From NCBI GenBank assembly GCA_029531795.1, contig JAPEIS010000005.1, forward strand, positions 2,416,001 through 2,480,000: a stretch of DNA of 64,000 nucleotides, read 5' to 3'. This stretch comes from Sclerotinia nivalis (taxonomy: Eukaryota > Ascomycota > Leotiomycetes > Helotiales > Sclerotiniaceae). Shown one piece after another: positions 13,388 through 27,442 of the stretch; position 1 is the first letter of the stretch; every line of letters begins with the position of its first letter. The translations under genes were made by a program, and so were the position numbers. The notes beneath the pieces are model-generated. The model searched no databases and was not told the DNA's origin. It saw only the letters and a list, made by a program, of their open reading frames with translations.

Positions 13388-14854
13388 ATTGGCGGTTGTT
13401 GTTGATGTTTATTAAGAAATTGTTGTAAAGTTCAAAGGTCAAAAGCAAATGTGGCGACGAGCGGTATAAGTAATCCACCACTGTACCAACGTTGCGACGC
13501 GATTTTTATCTCGAAAATATGTTCTTAGTAATTCGCAGAAGAACTATATCGGAAAAGAAGCAAGTCTATGTGCAAAATGGATAGGATGTTGATATTGCGA
13601 TCGGGAGGGCGAGGCCAGGCCTTCGGCCTGAAGGACAATTTTCGATTTCTCCGACCGTGGGGACTCGACCGATCTGGCGACGTTGTCTATAAAGGAGTGT
13701 ATACAGTTTCTTCCTCTTTAGAAAGACCAGCAATGAGGAATCCACGTCTTTTGGTGCGATTCCACAAATTGTCGGGTTGTTGTTGATGGTGGTGGATGGG
13801 ATTCCTAAAGACGAGGTTCCTTTGATCTGTCGCGAAAGAAAGCTGATGGATGAGGCTCCCGGATAGCCCGCTTAACCAAGTACGGTTAGTCCACGAGTTT
13901 ATTATTGTGAGCCAATTATAAACGAGATGTGGCTGATGATTTTGTTTCAAACATTCACCCCCAAAAAGACTCATTCGGTGAGGGAAGTTAATGGGAACAA
14001 AAAAGGAGAGAAATTTTACATTTTGAGAAATTTTCAAAGAAATATAAAACTTTTTTCTTTGATGAGTTCTCTACTACTATCTACATTTTTAGGAGCTAGA
14101 CTCGGGCATTAACTCCTCTCGGGGAAAGTTCAAAGGGATACATACTCAGTACTAGGTAAGTAAATACTAGGTACTTTTTCTTTGGATTAATTTTCAGCTA
14201 CTAATAAATAGACAGGTAGTGAGGTCAAGCTTCTAGTACAATAGTCTAGTCGCTAACAGAAGTCAAAACTTTACTTCCAATATTCTCTCTCCTTTTATAA
14301 TAAGTCCCGATATCTCCATTGCTTCTCTCTCCTTCTCAATATCATCAATTCCCAATACCCGAATTTTCAACCCCTTAAAGCTCATACGTATCCGAACAGC
14401 ACACAAGATGATGTGTTCAATTCATCTTTATCTCCACTTTTCTACTTCTTTCTGTATGGGATTATACTTGATGCTCCCTCCAACGAAAGCTTCAACACTT
14501 GCCTGTACAGAGCTTGAGATATTTTCGACTTTGGATTGAGAAGCTTGTGATTAATTTGCCATGTAGTACTCCTGGCAAATGCCCTATGTCAATACAAAGT
14601 TTCATTCATCACTTCTGTGCTTCTATGTTCAATTTCAGAAGAAAGAAGTCTAGAATTCATTGCCATGATCAAATCCCTCTATCCAAAAATCCATTGTACC
14701 AATTGCATTCGTAATATATCCATCCCATTGTTTTTGTTCAAGTTACCACCAATTACCATTTCTATCCCATCCACACATCCATTGCCTACGCCCGCATATT
14801 CCCATCCCATCCCACGCGACCTACACCCCACATTTTCCTCTCCCTATCCAACCG
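13388..14854. other. Intergenic: RPB1 promoter side and glutathione reductase 3' flank
   Basis: No supported gene. Next to the RPB1 start the spacer is the presumptive RPB1 promoter and 5'-UTR. A perfect 6-bp hairpin (CAGGCC-TTC-GGCCTG) lies at 13616-13630. The part from about 14,500 to 14,854 is C/T-rich on the + strand and is probably the 3'-UTR of the minus-strand reductase. Confidence 0.5.
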
Positions 14855-17361
<2,507 letters not shown>

Positions 17362-18826
17362 TTAACGTCTTCTGCCTTTCTTCCTTCTAGGTTGTTCGTC
17401 CGCACTTCCGATTGCTTCTGAATCAAGCTGGTAATTACGTCCATCCGATGGACTCTTCCTTCTCATTTCACCCCTTCCCACAGCTACAAACTCTTCTTCG
17501 CTCTCGGTATCGTCACCATCGAGTTGTACTGGCATCCTGAATGCATTGTCTTCGTCGACAACATCGCCCTTGACTGGTTCAACCGTTAAGACATCTATAT
17601 CATCGTCCTCAGCATCCAATCTTCTTTTGTGGATCTCTTCCTGTGGATGAATATCGAATTCGTCCTCTCTCTCGATGTACTCAACATTCTCCTCGACCTC
17701 CGCAAAATCAGGTGCCAGAGCCGACCATCTCTGCTGCGGAACAATCGACCAAATATGTATCCTTCCAGACTCCAAACCACATGCCGCTATCATGGGCTTG
17801 TGTGGATGCCATTCAACCACTCCATGCTCTTCCTTGGGTCCCTCCAGAATCTTCACCAGACTTCCGTGGTTTCTTTCCCAGATGTAAATGTCGTGATTGT
17901 TGAAAGTCGAAGCCGTCACATATTCCCCTGTCGCACTAAATGCCACATGGTTCCAACTCAACCTGTTTACCACGTCTTGAAATTTGTGCTCGACCTCAAT
18001 ATCTATCGTATCGGGGTCCAGATCCTCTGCTGATAAATTCGGTATTTGTATCGTCCTAATAATTCTATCTTGGGCATTAACCACCACGTCCCGCCCAGAA
18101 GTCGTAAGTCGCATATAAAGTAACACCCCGGTGCATAATTTCGTGGAGTAGATCACTGTCCTCGTAGCTACCTCTATTATATTTAGCCATCCCTTATTAG
18201 TACCCGAAAGTATATGGTCTCCAGATGCGGTGAATATAGCGACTGTAGTAGTTTGTGGTGCGATGGGTTTTGATTCATCTTCTCCGTATACGGTTCGTTT
18301 TTTGATCGTAGAAGGTAGGATATATTTTACCACTTCTAGGTTCGTGAGATCTACCAGTAACGGCGGATCTTCAAATAATGAGACCAATATCTTCAGACTA
18401 GAATGCGCAAAAATGATCAGTCTCCATTCTGAGCGTAAAAGTCAACCCATATTACTTGACTCACTGTGTCCAAGGATGAAATTCTGCCAAATATACCGGT
18501 GCCTCGAATCGTACAGTCCTTACAATACTCCCATCCATCAAATCCCAGATATTGCACGTCCAATCCTGACTTGATGTAAGTAAGAATCTGCCATCGCGCG
18601 ACCAACTCAACGATTGCACTTGTCGGGTGTGTCCTTTGAGCTTTCGCGCTATGCCATTGGTTTCGACATCAAAAATCACGACGGTACCATCGGTACGCCC
18701 TGCGGCAAGGAAATCGCCTTTGCGATTAAAGCGCACGCACGAAGCATGGCCGCTACGAAGAGTGAGTGTAGATGATTCCGGATAATCTTGTGCGAGAACG
18801 AAGGGATCAGTCAGTGACAAATTCAT
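17362..18826 (-). CDS. swd1: Swd1/RBBP5-like WD40 subunit of the COMPASS H3K4 methyltransferase
   Basis: Scaffold WD40 subunit of the Set1/COMPASS complex that methylates histone H3 lysine 4 in the nucleus. Two exons, 18465-18826 and 17362-18397, join across a 67-nt intron (donor GTGAGT, acceptor ATTCTAG) to 465 aa. The N-terminus MNLSLTDPFVLAQDYPE and the WD repeats (SWSRDGRFLLTSSQDWTCNIWDL; VNRLSWNHVAFSATGEYV; IYIWERNHGSLVKILEGP) match the yeast Swd1 order. The diagnostic segment RWSALAPDFAEVEENVEYIE is present, followed by EREDEFD. The C-terminal third is acidic and ends in the basic cluster RRKKGRRR, a likely nuclear signal. Confidence 0.94.
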
Positions 18827-19260
18827 AATGCTGGCATCGAGAAGTAAAGAGTCGCAGAAATTCGAGATGCAGGAATCTCAGCCTCGCTTCGAGGAGGTTC
18901 AACAAGGCTGACAAACGCTATCACCAATATGAACCTCGATCAGCCCAGGTATGTATCATGTTCTGCCTTGCGATGAAAATTGAGTGAGAATTTGATTCAT
19001 GCACTTATGCACAGTATTGAAGAATGCGCTGTGATTCTTAAGTTTCTTTCATGAAAGTGTTGAAGCTTAAACGGTGCACATCAAATCATTCATATAATAG
19101 AGTTCTTCGAGACACAAGCCAATTCTACTACACAAAATATACTAATCTACATAAAAATAATTAAAAATAATGAATGGATTCTGCTTAAAAATGACAGCCA
19201 AAAATCTTCCATACAGTCATTATTAGAACACTGTAAACTGTACAGCCCATACCATCTCAT
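18827..19260. other. Intergenic between swd1 and the peroxygenase gene
   Basis: Short AT-rich spacer holding the swd1 upstream region and the peroxygenase 3'-UTR. No further feature seen. Confidence 0.5.
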
Positions 19261-20609
19261 CTAATACGATGAGCATCCATTCTTGCAATTGGTGTATCCT
19301 GGGAAATTATTGAATGTGCTCTGGTCAATGCTTTTCAGTTGTGGACAGCCCAAGCCAAGGAGACGTTGAACAACAATATCTGAGAATGGCTGAATGGCAT
19401 TCCCGATACTTGTAAGAGTACCACCAGCAATATCAGGAAGTGCTGCTTGAGCGGCCTGAAAGACGAAACATTCCAAGTTATTTCCCTCAAGTAGAGTTCC
19501 AGTTTCAAACACACCCTTGGTCAAGGATCGAAGATCGACAGGTGTGAAAGTATTGGGCTTGCCGGTGTTTCCACCAATATTAAGAAGAGGTGGATATTGC
19601 TCTGCGAAGTCGAGGACGTCAGCAAGAAAGCTGGCGATGGTATATTCATCACCAATAGCTCTCTTGTACCAATTATCTGGGATTCGTTCATGGCCAGGAG
19701 TATATTGGAAGTTGCCAGACTCGCCAGTAATGGCGAAGAAAGACATTAGGTCACTTTTTGTCAACGAGCCCTCCGGAAATTCTGCAGATTTGTTGGACAT
19801 CATTCGAACAGGGAAGTTGTAACCGGCGGGTGAGACGAGTACACCGGCAAAAGGTGAAGAGAAGAAGTACGGGTTCGTCGTAATAGAGTTATTGAAGCGG
19901 TCGATTCTGAAGTTAAGAAGTCCTTGATATTGTGCATCGGCACCAACACCCTCAATTAAAGCATCATAGTACTTTTGAAACAAATCAACCTCAACATTGA
20001 AGGATTGCCCAGCCAAGTAAAGATCCGGACGAGTTGGAGAAGTGTCGGATTCGTACTTGTTGTGTGAGCCAGAAATTCCTCGAGGCTGTCCGGCAAGACC
20101 CAAGAGATTGCCCAAAGGAAGGGCATTGTTGGGTGTTGGTCCACCAATCGACCAAGCTATGGGATGTTAGCATCCGTCCACGAAAAAGAACATTCAGACA
20201 TGCCTAGCAAGTTGCCATCGAATACGGCGCCATAGATGCCGAGAAACCCTCCAAGATCCAACGACATGCCAAAGGCAGTGTTGGTACCTTCGATAAAATC
20301 GCCAATGGTTCCAACACCGTTGTGGGGAATGTATCCATGGTTTGCTGCAGCATTCAAGCCGGGGCAAGGGCCTCTAACATCTCCTGCATCAAAGTCTGGT
20401 GCAACGAACGCATTATTTCCGGTCGTGCTAACGTACTGCGATGCAGCATCAAAACCGACGCGCTTTTGCAATGGGTCTCGAGCAGCTGTGCTTCGCTTGC
20501 CACGCTGTGATTTTGCGAGTCTTTCAGCATATTCAGCAGCCATCCTAGGGTACGCAGCGACTTCAGTGGCAGCAAACGCCAATAGAGCGACAGTAGTGGC
20601 TACCTTCAT
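19261..20609 (-). CDS. Secreted heme-thiolate peroxidase (chloroperoxidase/unspecific peroxygenase family)
   Basis: Extracellular hydrogen-peroxide-dependent oxygenase of the chloroperoxidase/UPO superfamily; the substrate cannot be told. The ATG at 20609 begins a clear signal peptide (MKVATTVALLAFAATEVAAY), followed by a dibasic-rich propeptide-like stretch (QRGKRS, LQKR). The proximal heme-ligand motif PCPGLN is at about residues 81-86 (Cys82), followed by NHGYIPHNG. The acid-base motif appears as NKYESDTSPTR, with Glu in the expected place but SD instead of the common HD. Exons 20204-20609 and 19261-20156 join to 433 aa across a 47-nt intron with a GC donor (GCATGT), a perfect GCTAAC branch and CATAG acceptor; GT alternatives put the conserved SIGG segment out of frame. 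Several N-glycosylation sequons (for example NNSIT) fit secretion. Confidence 0.88.
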
Positions 20610-22549
20610 GGTTGTATGTTAATGTTCGAATATATGAGATGATTTTGTGAGAATAGATAAACTGATAAAAGACAAAGATGATTGTAGTTGAGATAATGCA
20701 AAAGAAAAACATGAAAGGAATTTTGATACTTATATCTGTATATCTCCATACTTCAATTTCTCCACAGAATCGAGCTGTGACGGTATAAAGAAATTTCCTA
20801 GCTCTGAGAACAAAACAGACCTATCAGAGGAAAGTCTATTTGATTTTTCGCTGCTTGAAGCAAGACCGAGGATGAGATGATCACATTCTCCGTTGAGAAG
20901 GAACACGCCCAACGATCGACACAGGTAGAGGTACTGTAATATCTCCATTTAGATTCTGATCATTGGTAAAAACACAATTGAATCAACGGCTGGCGACTTG
21001 TCGCCGCTGACGTCGATTGACTATTTGGATGATCCACACACCAAAGTATATTTGTTACAAGAAGCTTGTATGCTAGGCAGAGTGCGCCCAAGATGTCCTA
21101 CCAAAGAGCCTGGGACTGGGCATTTGGCGTCCAATGATATTGCAGATAGAATACATTACTAAACAATCAATTTTTGACCGACAGATGAAAAGCCAGTACA
21201 GTAGTGCAGTGCGGTATTTTAGAGGCATCCTTGGTGTGCAAGTATCCTTCCAAACGGCTGAAATGTTACTACAATCAGAAGTTTCGATATCAGTCCCGAG
21301 TACACCAGAACAAATTGACAAGATTTCTTCAGCGCGTGTTCAATATTATGACCCTGAATGTGATTTAATGGTTACTATGTAGAGACCAAGTATGTTACCA
21401 GTCATTCAGCTTAATTACACTGTGTGCCTGCGATGCAGCTTTCACTGGCCCTGCAGGGGCAATAGTCAATGCAACCATGGAATTGTAACTTTTCGATGTT
21501 GATATACTTGTGATTCCGACGTGGAGGATGTCACCGACTTATCAAACATACTTCCGATGATGTATGGAGGGTATGAAAAGTTTAATTGCTGCAATGAAGA
21601 TCGCAGGATAAGAGGCGTATACTAGTTAACTACCTAGCTTTTTGAGATACGCAAGGCGGTGCAATGAAGGATAAAAAGAAGTATCCGCGGGGGCCTGTCC
21701 TTAGCAAAAGGAAAGGCTGTGGAATATGGCTGAGGAGGGAAAAGTAATAAAAAAAACATTAGAGAAGGTACGACCGACTCAAACCGCAAGTAGATAGACC
21801 TAGCTGATGTCCTTGGGATTAGCGTAATTGTCATCAGCAGACCAATCTCGTCCTAAATTTAATACCAGTCAAAGAAATGAGGAATGCATACAACGTATCT
21901 AGGTTAACCTAGACTTCAGGAAATAATTTCCTACCCCGATAAGATCGGCAGTGGGAATCCACTTCTCCTCTCCTCGGCTGCAGCCTTTTCCGCTCGTTTA
22001 TTTTTAGGGGATGTACTAACGAACCTTTTCTCCTTATGCCTTGTTTCCACACCCATTTTGTGTCATTCCATTGCTATCACAATAGAGCACAGCCCAAGTG
22101 TTGCTTTGATCCTGGATTTCCGATTATTCGGTAAGCATCAGACCCTTTTATCATGTGATGTATTTCTGGCGTATCCAGATTAGGATTTCACGGAGTTGAA
22201 GTTTGAGGCAATTCTGCATATCTTAACCTTATCCTCGACCAAGAAGCTAGAAATCGACATACTTGCTAAGTTTGAATTGGCCCAGACTTTCATCATTGCC
22301 ACTTGTCGAATTTGAAGGAAGGATCCCGATGGAGGATGTGCAAAAAGATTTTGCCTCATTTATTCTAACTACGGGAATATTTTCAGGCCTTGTATTTCAG
22401 GCACGTGTAACATCATCAAGGTCAAAAGTTCCAACGCTTACTGGGTAGGCAAAAATAGGATCATAAATAGATTGTGAATGGAAACTGTCAGTTCGCGACG
22501 ACGGTGTGGCCACAAACTTTTCCTTATATTTTGATCATCACTGACGAGA
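20610..22549. other. Gene-poor region with no supported gene
   Basis: The left 100-200 bp should be the peroxygenase promoter. The rest has only short open frames (for example 21134-21382 on + and 20730-20948 on -) without recognisable motifs or convincing splice partners. Confidence 0.45.
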
Positions 22550-23135
22550 ATGGCACACGATTTGGGATACAAGATCATCGACTGTACGCCTCCTACTATC
22601 GATAAGATCAATGCTGCCAAGGCAGAAATTCCTCCGGACCAACTGCGAGAGCTCTAGTCAAGAACATCACCTTTGGGATATGAGCAACTTGGTTGGGGTC
22701 ACGACTGTGAAAAACTTTGATGGTCTTGATGTAAGTTTTATCTATCACAACACCTTCGCCGCTGACCTAATAGTTATGGAGTGACAGCTATATCAACGAC
22801 CTACTACAAGGAGCATATAACTCGAAAATTAACGTATCGAAAGTTGTCATTTGGATGCAGAACCCTACCCAACTAGTCCGATACAAAGCGGGAAGGAGCT
22901 TGTATTCATATATAGACCGCTTGAAGAAGCGCTTGGTCCACATAATGGCTTCTTCAAAGTGGTAGCAGGATCACACCGTATGAGGCCAGAAGAGTTTCTT
23001 AAGGCAGAAGCAATAGAGATTAATCTCAAGCCTGGTCAAGTGTTGGTTTTGGATGGGGAAACAATTATAGAGTACCCTATGGCAGGAGGAGGAGGAATTG
23101 GATTGATGAGATGTCTTTCCAAGTCTAAACATTGA
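22550..23135 (+). pseudogene. Broken gene, possibly a phytanoyl-CoA dioxygenase-like relic
   Basis: Coding-like segments lie on one strand but in changing frames. An ATG at 22550 opens a 35-codon stretch (MAHDLGYKIIDCTPPTIDKI...) that hits TAG at 22655. A second stretch ends at a good donor (GTAAGT near 22731) and an acceptor follows near 22788. After about 22885 the frame changes again into an open frame ending at 23135 that contains GFFKVVAGSHRM and LKPGQVLVLDGETIIEYP. These resemble the 'G-x-L-x-x-x-P-G-S-H' and second-His regions of PhyH-type Fe(II)/2-oxoglutarate dioxygenases, but the expected second metal His is absent (EYP). The assignment is tentative: that something protein-coding decayed here is better supported than which family it was. 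Confidence 0.4.
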
Positions 23136-23441
23136 AACAAGCGCCGCCTTCGCGTGGTAACACCGGCGCAGCTGGAATGGACTGCCCTCATAGCTTTCCA
23201 TCGCATGTCTGGTAAATAATTGTTTAATATCGATGAATTTGATTTGTAGATGTCTAAAGTGGTCGCCGAATACAGAAACAAGATACCCATCAACAGCGAG
23301 AACAATGTTAAGCCACCCTCAGTTTAATTGTGATGCTCTACTATTCCATGCATAAAACTGCAACGCAACAAAGACCTGCAACTATGTTCGCATTCACCCC
23401 ATTGTAATCGTGGTGGGATTATTGTCGAAACTCAAAGGGTG

Positions 23442-25138
23442 TTAATCATTGCTGGTTGTCAGGGTCAACTTCAAAGGCGAACAGGTTTCGTTCGTGAAAC
23501 GGTGGTAAAATGATGTTAGATTTTCAATATCGTATGGCCATTGCTGCATAGCCAGCGATGCGAATGTAGAAGCTGGATCATACCGACTGATACTTTGGCT
23601 GATGGGATTAAACCGTGCGAATGTAGCAGCTGGATCATGACACCAATCGGCACTTTGGCCGACGGGATTAATGGCGACGTCTAATGCTTCGGCTTCATAG
23701 TTGAGATCTGACGTAGAGGTCTCAGGATTCTTGCAATGTCGTTTGAGGATATAAGTTGGATCGCAATTATCGCCATTACTGTCTGTTGATGGGGGATTGC
23801 AACAACCGACTGCGGTGACCAACACACCCATCCTACCACTGTTCGCGTTATCTTGGTAGCTTGTTTCTCGACCAGGAGATTGCGCGTTGAAGCCTCGTTC
23901 ATGGGTATTCTCGCCGCACTGTCTCTTCTTAGCAGGACCGTGGCTTTCGAAGCTTTTTCGTTTTCTTGATTGGACATTCACACTATTTGCATTGATGAGC
24001 TTTTTGTGATTGTTCATTGTGGAAAGACCTACCTATCGATATCAGGGCAACCTGTAATGTTCAAATATGGATATTCAGCGAGACAGAACTTTCCAGACTG
24101 AATAATCGCATCCAGCTGAGTATCGCTGATACCCTTTAATTCCACAAAAGCATTCTTAAGATCCACTACCAGAGCAGTGTGACTTCCGGAAGTCGGGATC
24201 GTGTTGAGATATCCTTGAATCATTGCGTATTCGTCGACAGAACATTTTTCACTGGTGGTTCAGTTTAAGCTGAGGAACATTGGGCAAGGCAGAGATTATG
24301 CTTACATGAATTCGCCCGGCACTTTACCCAGCTTAAGAAGCAAATCGTCTCGTAGCCTAGAGTACCTTTCACCCAAGCGTATCCTTTTACTTGTTTTGCA
24401 TCTGATTCTCGACCTCTCATTGTTGGAGATATTCTCTGATTCATACGTATTCTCGACGATGACGGAGATTGATAATGTTCGATAAGTTACACTCGATGGT
24501 AGTCTCTTTCGACACTGTCTGATCAAGTCCCGAATCCTATTCTCAATTCGCTTTTGAATCTGTGACAACATAACCAAAGATATACGTTGTCGTATTTGGT
24601 TCGCGTACTCTTCGTCCTCCAAGTTGTCAATACATCTCGAGAGCTGGCGAATACTTATCGGTGTTAAGCCTTTTAAGCAATGGCTATACCTCCAGAAGGA
24701 AGAGTAATCTCTACACCAATCTTGGGATCTCTTCTCAATGAATCCCTGAATGCTGTTCTTGGAAACTGGCCACAAAACTGGAGACCCTCTTGTTCCGCTG
24801 CGCGGGAGACGGCGCTGAACCAGCTGGGTGAACATTGGTCTGGCCAACATGTCGTAATATCTTTTTCAAATTCGGTTCAGATACTTCTGTGTTGTCTTGT
24901 TGAGCCAGCCCTTCGATCAATTGTGCCAATGGCTACTCAACAACAGCCATCAGTTTGCGATTGCTCCTGACAACACCAGTTACTTACCGCATCTTTTTCT
25001 TTTATTATACAAATCAAATCTGAAATACTTCGTTGATAGATCTCTACCTGCTATTGTAGATGTAGGTAAGTGACATAGTGTTAAGAAGAAGGTATTTTCA
25101 CTAACCTGTGGATCAAGTCGACTGCATAGGCCACCCAT
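23442..25138 (-). CDS. Hypothetical protein with N-myristoylation-type start; frame break in exon 3
   Basis: Function not recognised. Proposed exons: 25106-25138 (MGGLCSRLDPQ), 24988-25047, 24306-24932, 24033-24251 and 23442-23982, with donors GTTAGT, GTAAGT, GTAAGC and GTAGGT. The MGG-x-C-S start fits Gly myristoylation plus Cys palmitoylation, implying a membrane-bound product. Exon 2 (VEIYQRSISDLICIIKEKDA) and the start of exon 3 (PLAQLIEGLAQQDN...) are in phase and helical. The exon 3 frame then stops at 24737, while a second frame of exon 3, open from 24850, gives a long basic helical segment (ISIRQLSRCIDNLEDEEYAN...) that joins exons 4 and 5. I found no good intron to bridge the two. 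The tail has a KRKSFESHGPAKKRQ basic patch and an internal repeat DPAATFARFNP / DPASTFASLAM. It is either a pseudogene, an unusual splice form, or a sequence error. Confidence 0.55.
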
Positions 25139-26168
25139 TGTTGATTGTGGAGTTTATGTTGAGGATCATAACAAGGACTTGAGAGCATTCAACCTCACTC
25201 AATGAAATTCGGTTAATTTTCTAATGATTGGGGGCGAAAATTCCTCTAGAAATTTCGCCCAATATCACTCCTTTTCCATCTTCCAATGTGTTACATTGCG
25301 TATTCATTCCTCAGCTAATCTACTGAGAGCCAACCCCGCATATATGCAGAGTTGATCATGTCTTCAACGTAATGATCAGTGAGGCTGGGAATAAGAGTAA
25401 GTAGTGAATCCCTGCACGTAACAGTACAGATTTCACATTTATCAGATATCTTCTCTCATCTTTACTGTATCTTATGCCAGTCGTATAAAGGATGCACTTC
25501 TACCTTCTAGATTGTGGAGAAGGGAAATTTGTCTTATTCGTGAACTTCCAATCCAGTGTTCTACCCATTTTTGCATCATGCATGATGCCGACTTCCAACT
25601 TCACAACACTCCGACCCCCTCTCCCTCACACACAGTATGCGCTTTTGGGATACAGATTGGGCCCTTTCTTCTATACTTACGATAGATACTATTGTTATAC
25701 CTACCTTGATTATCCTCGGAAGATCAAGGAAAACCAAATGATAAAATCCGAGGGGTTTTTTTTCAGCCCTTTATATAGCCCACTCACGGTTCAATCAAAA
25801 TGACCAAGAGCGTAAGTAAGTGTATGATGTATATACCAAAAGACTCAATATTTATTTCTAATAGAAAAGAAATCATATATTTTTGAACTTTTGTTTGAAC
25901 CTTATTAATACTTTCAATATAGTTAAAGTTTCCTGCACTCCTCGTATTTGTCCGTTGCCTGATGAGAGATGGAGGTATATTGGTATGGGATGTTATTTAT
26001 ATTATTTATCCACTTTTGATATTTTGATCTGTTTTTCTGCCTCCAACTCCTCTGTTTCCTCCGCTGGAAGATTCGAGAAGAACCTATTGACCAATGCTAG
26101 CGTGATTCTAGTATGAACTTCTGTTCCTCAACAGTTTTCAATGCTGCTTTTTGAATAGCCAAATTATA
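25139..26168. other. AT-rich spacer, no supported gene
   Basis: Only weak open frames (25492-25803 and 25883-26116 on +), Tyr/Phe-rich and without family signals. The part next to 25138 is the presumptive promoter of the minus-strand hypothetical gene. Confidence 0.45.
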
Positions 26169-26470
26169 CTATACTACCTTGAGGCCCGCCTCAAGTTTCT
26201 CTACCTCTTTTTTGCAATTCTGAACCCTAATTGCCAACAACTTCTTCAACTTCTCAGCCATCGGATCGATCGCCTTCCAGGGATACATTGGCCATGGTAG
26301 CAAGGTCCTTTAAACTACAATTCGTAAAGTCTAAAGTCGTGTTAATATGAATCTAGATTGGACTTGATATAGAACTTACTGCATGCTTGATTTGGGCAGG
26401 TCCAATCTCCGGGACCGGCAGGCATGCGGGTCGCCGGGTGGGCGTAGATCGAATGGGGATAATCAGACAT
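26169..26470 (-). pseudogene. RanBP2-type zinc-finger small protein, frameshifted relic
   Basis: The ATG at 26470 opens MSDYPHSIYAHPATRMPAG and ends exon 1 (26380-26470) in GDWTCPNQAC at a GTAAGT donor; an intron of about 50 nt with branch ATTAACAC and acceptor TTTAG follows. The next exon reads NFTNCSLKD. Shifting frame there gives PCYHGQCIPG, and a second shift gives the helical tail KAIDPMAEKLKKLLAIRVQN, stopping at 26169-26171. Together these follow the RanBP2 finger spacing W-x-C-x4-C-x3-N-x6-C-x2-C, except that the last Cys position is Gly (GGC). Without shifts the protein ends soon after NFTNCSLKD. The family pattern is visible; that it is dead is inferred from two frame changes and one lost ligand. 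Confidence 0.5.
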
Positions 26471-27442
26471 TTTTTTCTATACTAGATAATGAAGTTAATA
26501 TAGATTAAAACGAATATCAAATAGTATATCTTACATTGTACTACAAAGTAGTCCAGGGCGTATTGCCCGAAAGTATCGTGTTCTATTTAAGTATATGAAC
26601 TTCAAGCACTCATAAGAATTTGGCTTTGGGTGATACTTGATAGAATTACTCGGGTAGATATTGGGGTAGGAGGGCTGTGAATTGAAGATATACATACAGT
26701 TTTTAATGGTATGATATTTTATTTTGAAATATTGTTGTTATAAAACATTTCTCTATTTCGATTCAGTATAATTAAGTCTTATTTAAATATTAGTAAAAAT
26801 AATAAGAGATAGTAACATTTATTGATGAATATATATATAAAAAATCCTTTCAATCCGATTCTGTTATTAAAAAGTACTGAACTTTCAATATCTTTATATG
26901 ATATACAATTATTCATCCTTGAAAAACAAAAAGAAAAAGAAAATAGAGAAATCTGATTTATAAATCTGTATCGAAATTGAAGTCAGCCCAAGTACGCATC
27001 CACCACATCTTAAGCGCATATCATCTCATGAAAAAGTGTACCGTGTCTCAATTCTATCACTAACCTCGATCTAGGTACAATGTAAAGTAAGAAGTGCTAA
27101 TAACTAACGGACAAAGGTTATGAAATCAAGACACAAGAAAAGTCTTTGCTCTCTCATCTCATAAACCTATCTTCTTGAATATGGGGAAGTATCATGGTTT
27201 AGATCAAAGGTAGTTTGATCGTCTGATATAATCTCAGGTGACTCGGATGTTACACCTATAGGGACTTCGGATTGTTTGATCTAATTTCAGAGCGTCAAGA
27301 GCCTTATGTCATATATACCCCTCTACTCCATCCCAGCTCCTTCAATGTCCAACCCCAACGCCTTCAGCTATTACTCAAGACCCTCAAGTCCCACCTCCTT
27401 GAGTTTTTCCACAATCTCCCTCTTCCAAGCATCCTCTCCAAT
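26471..27442. other. AT-rich spacer, no supported gene
   Basis: Very AT-rich between about 26,640 and 26,990. The + strand open frame 27272-27619 overlaps the 3' end of the SET gene in antisense and is low-complexity Ser/Pro. Nothing else is supportable. Confidence 0.45.

Noticed and set aside
13616..13630. Hairpin CAGGCC-TTC-GGCCTG upstream of RPB1
   Set aside because: A 6-bp stem can occur by chance; no terminator or regulatory role is expected from this alone in a fungus.
25492..26116. Open frames of 103 and 77 codons on the + strand
   Set aside because: Aromatic-rich, AT-driven composition without domain or splice support.
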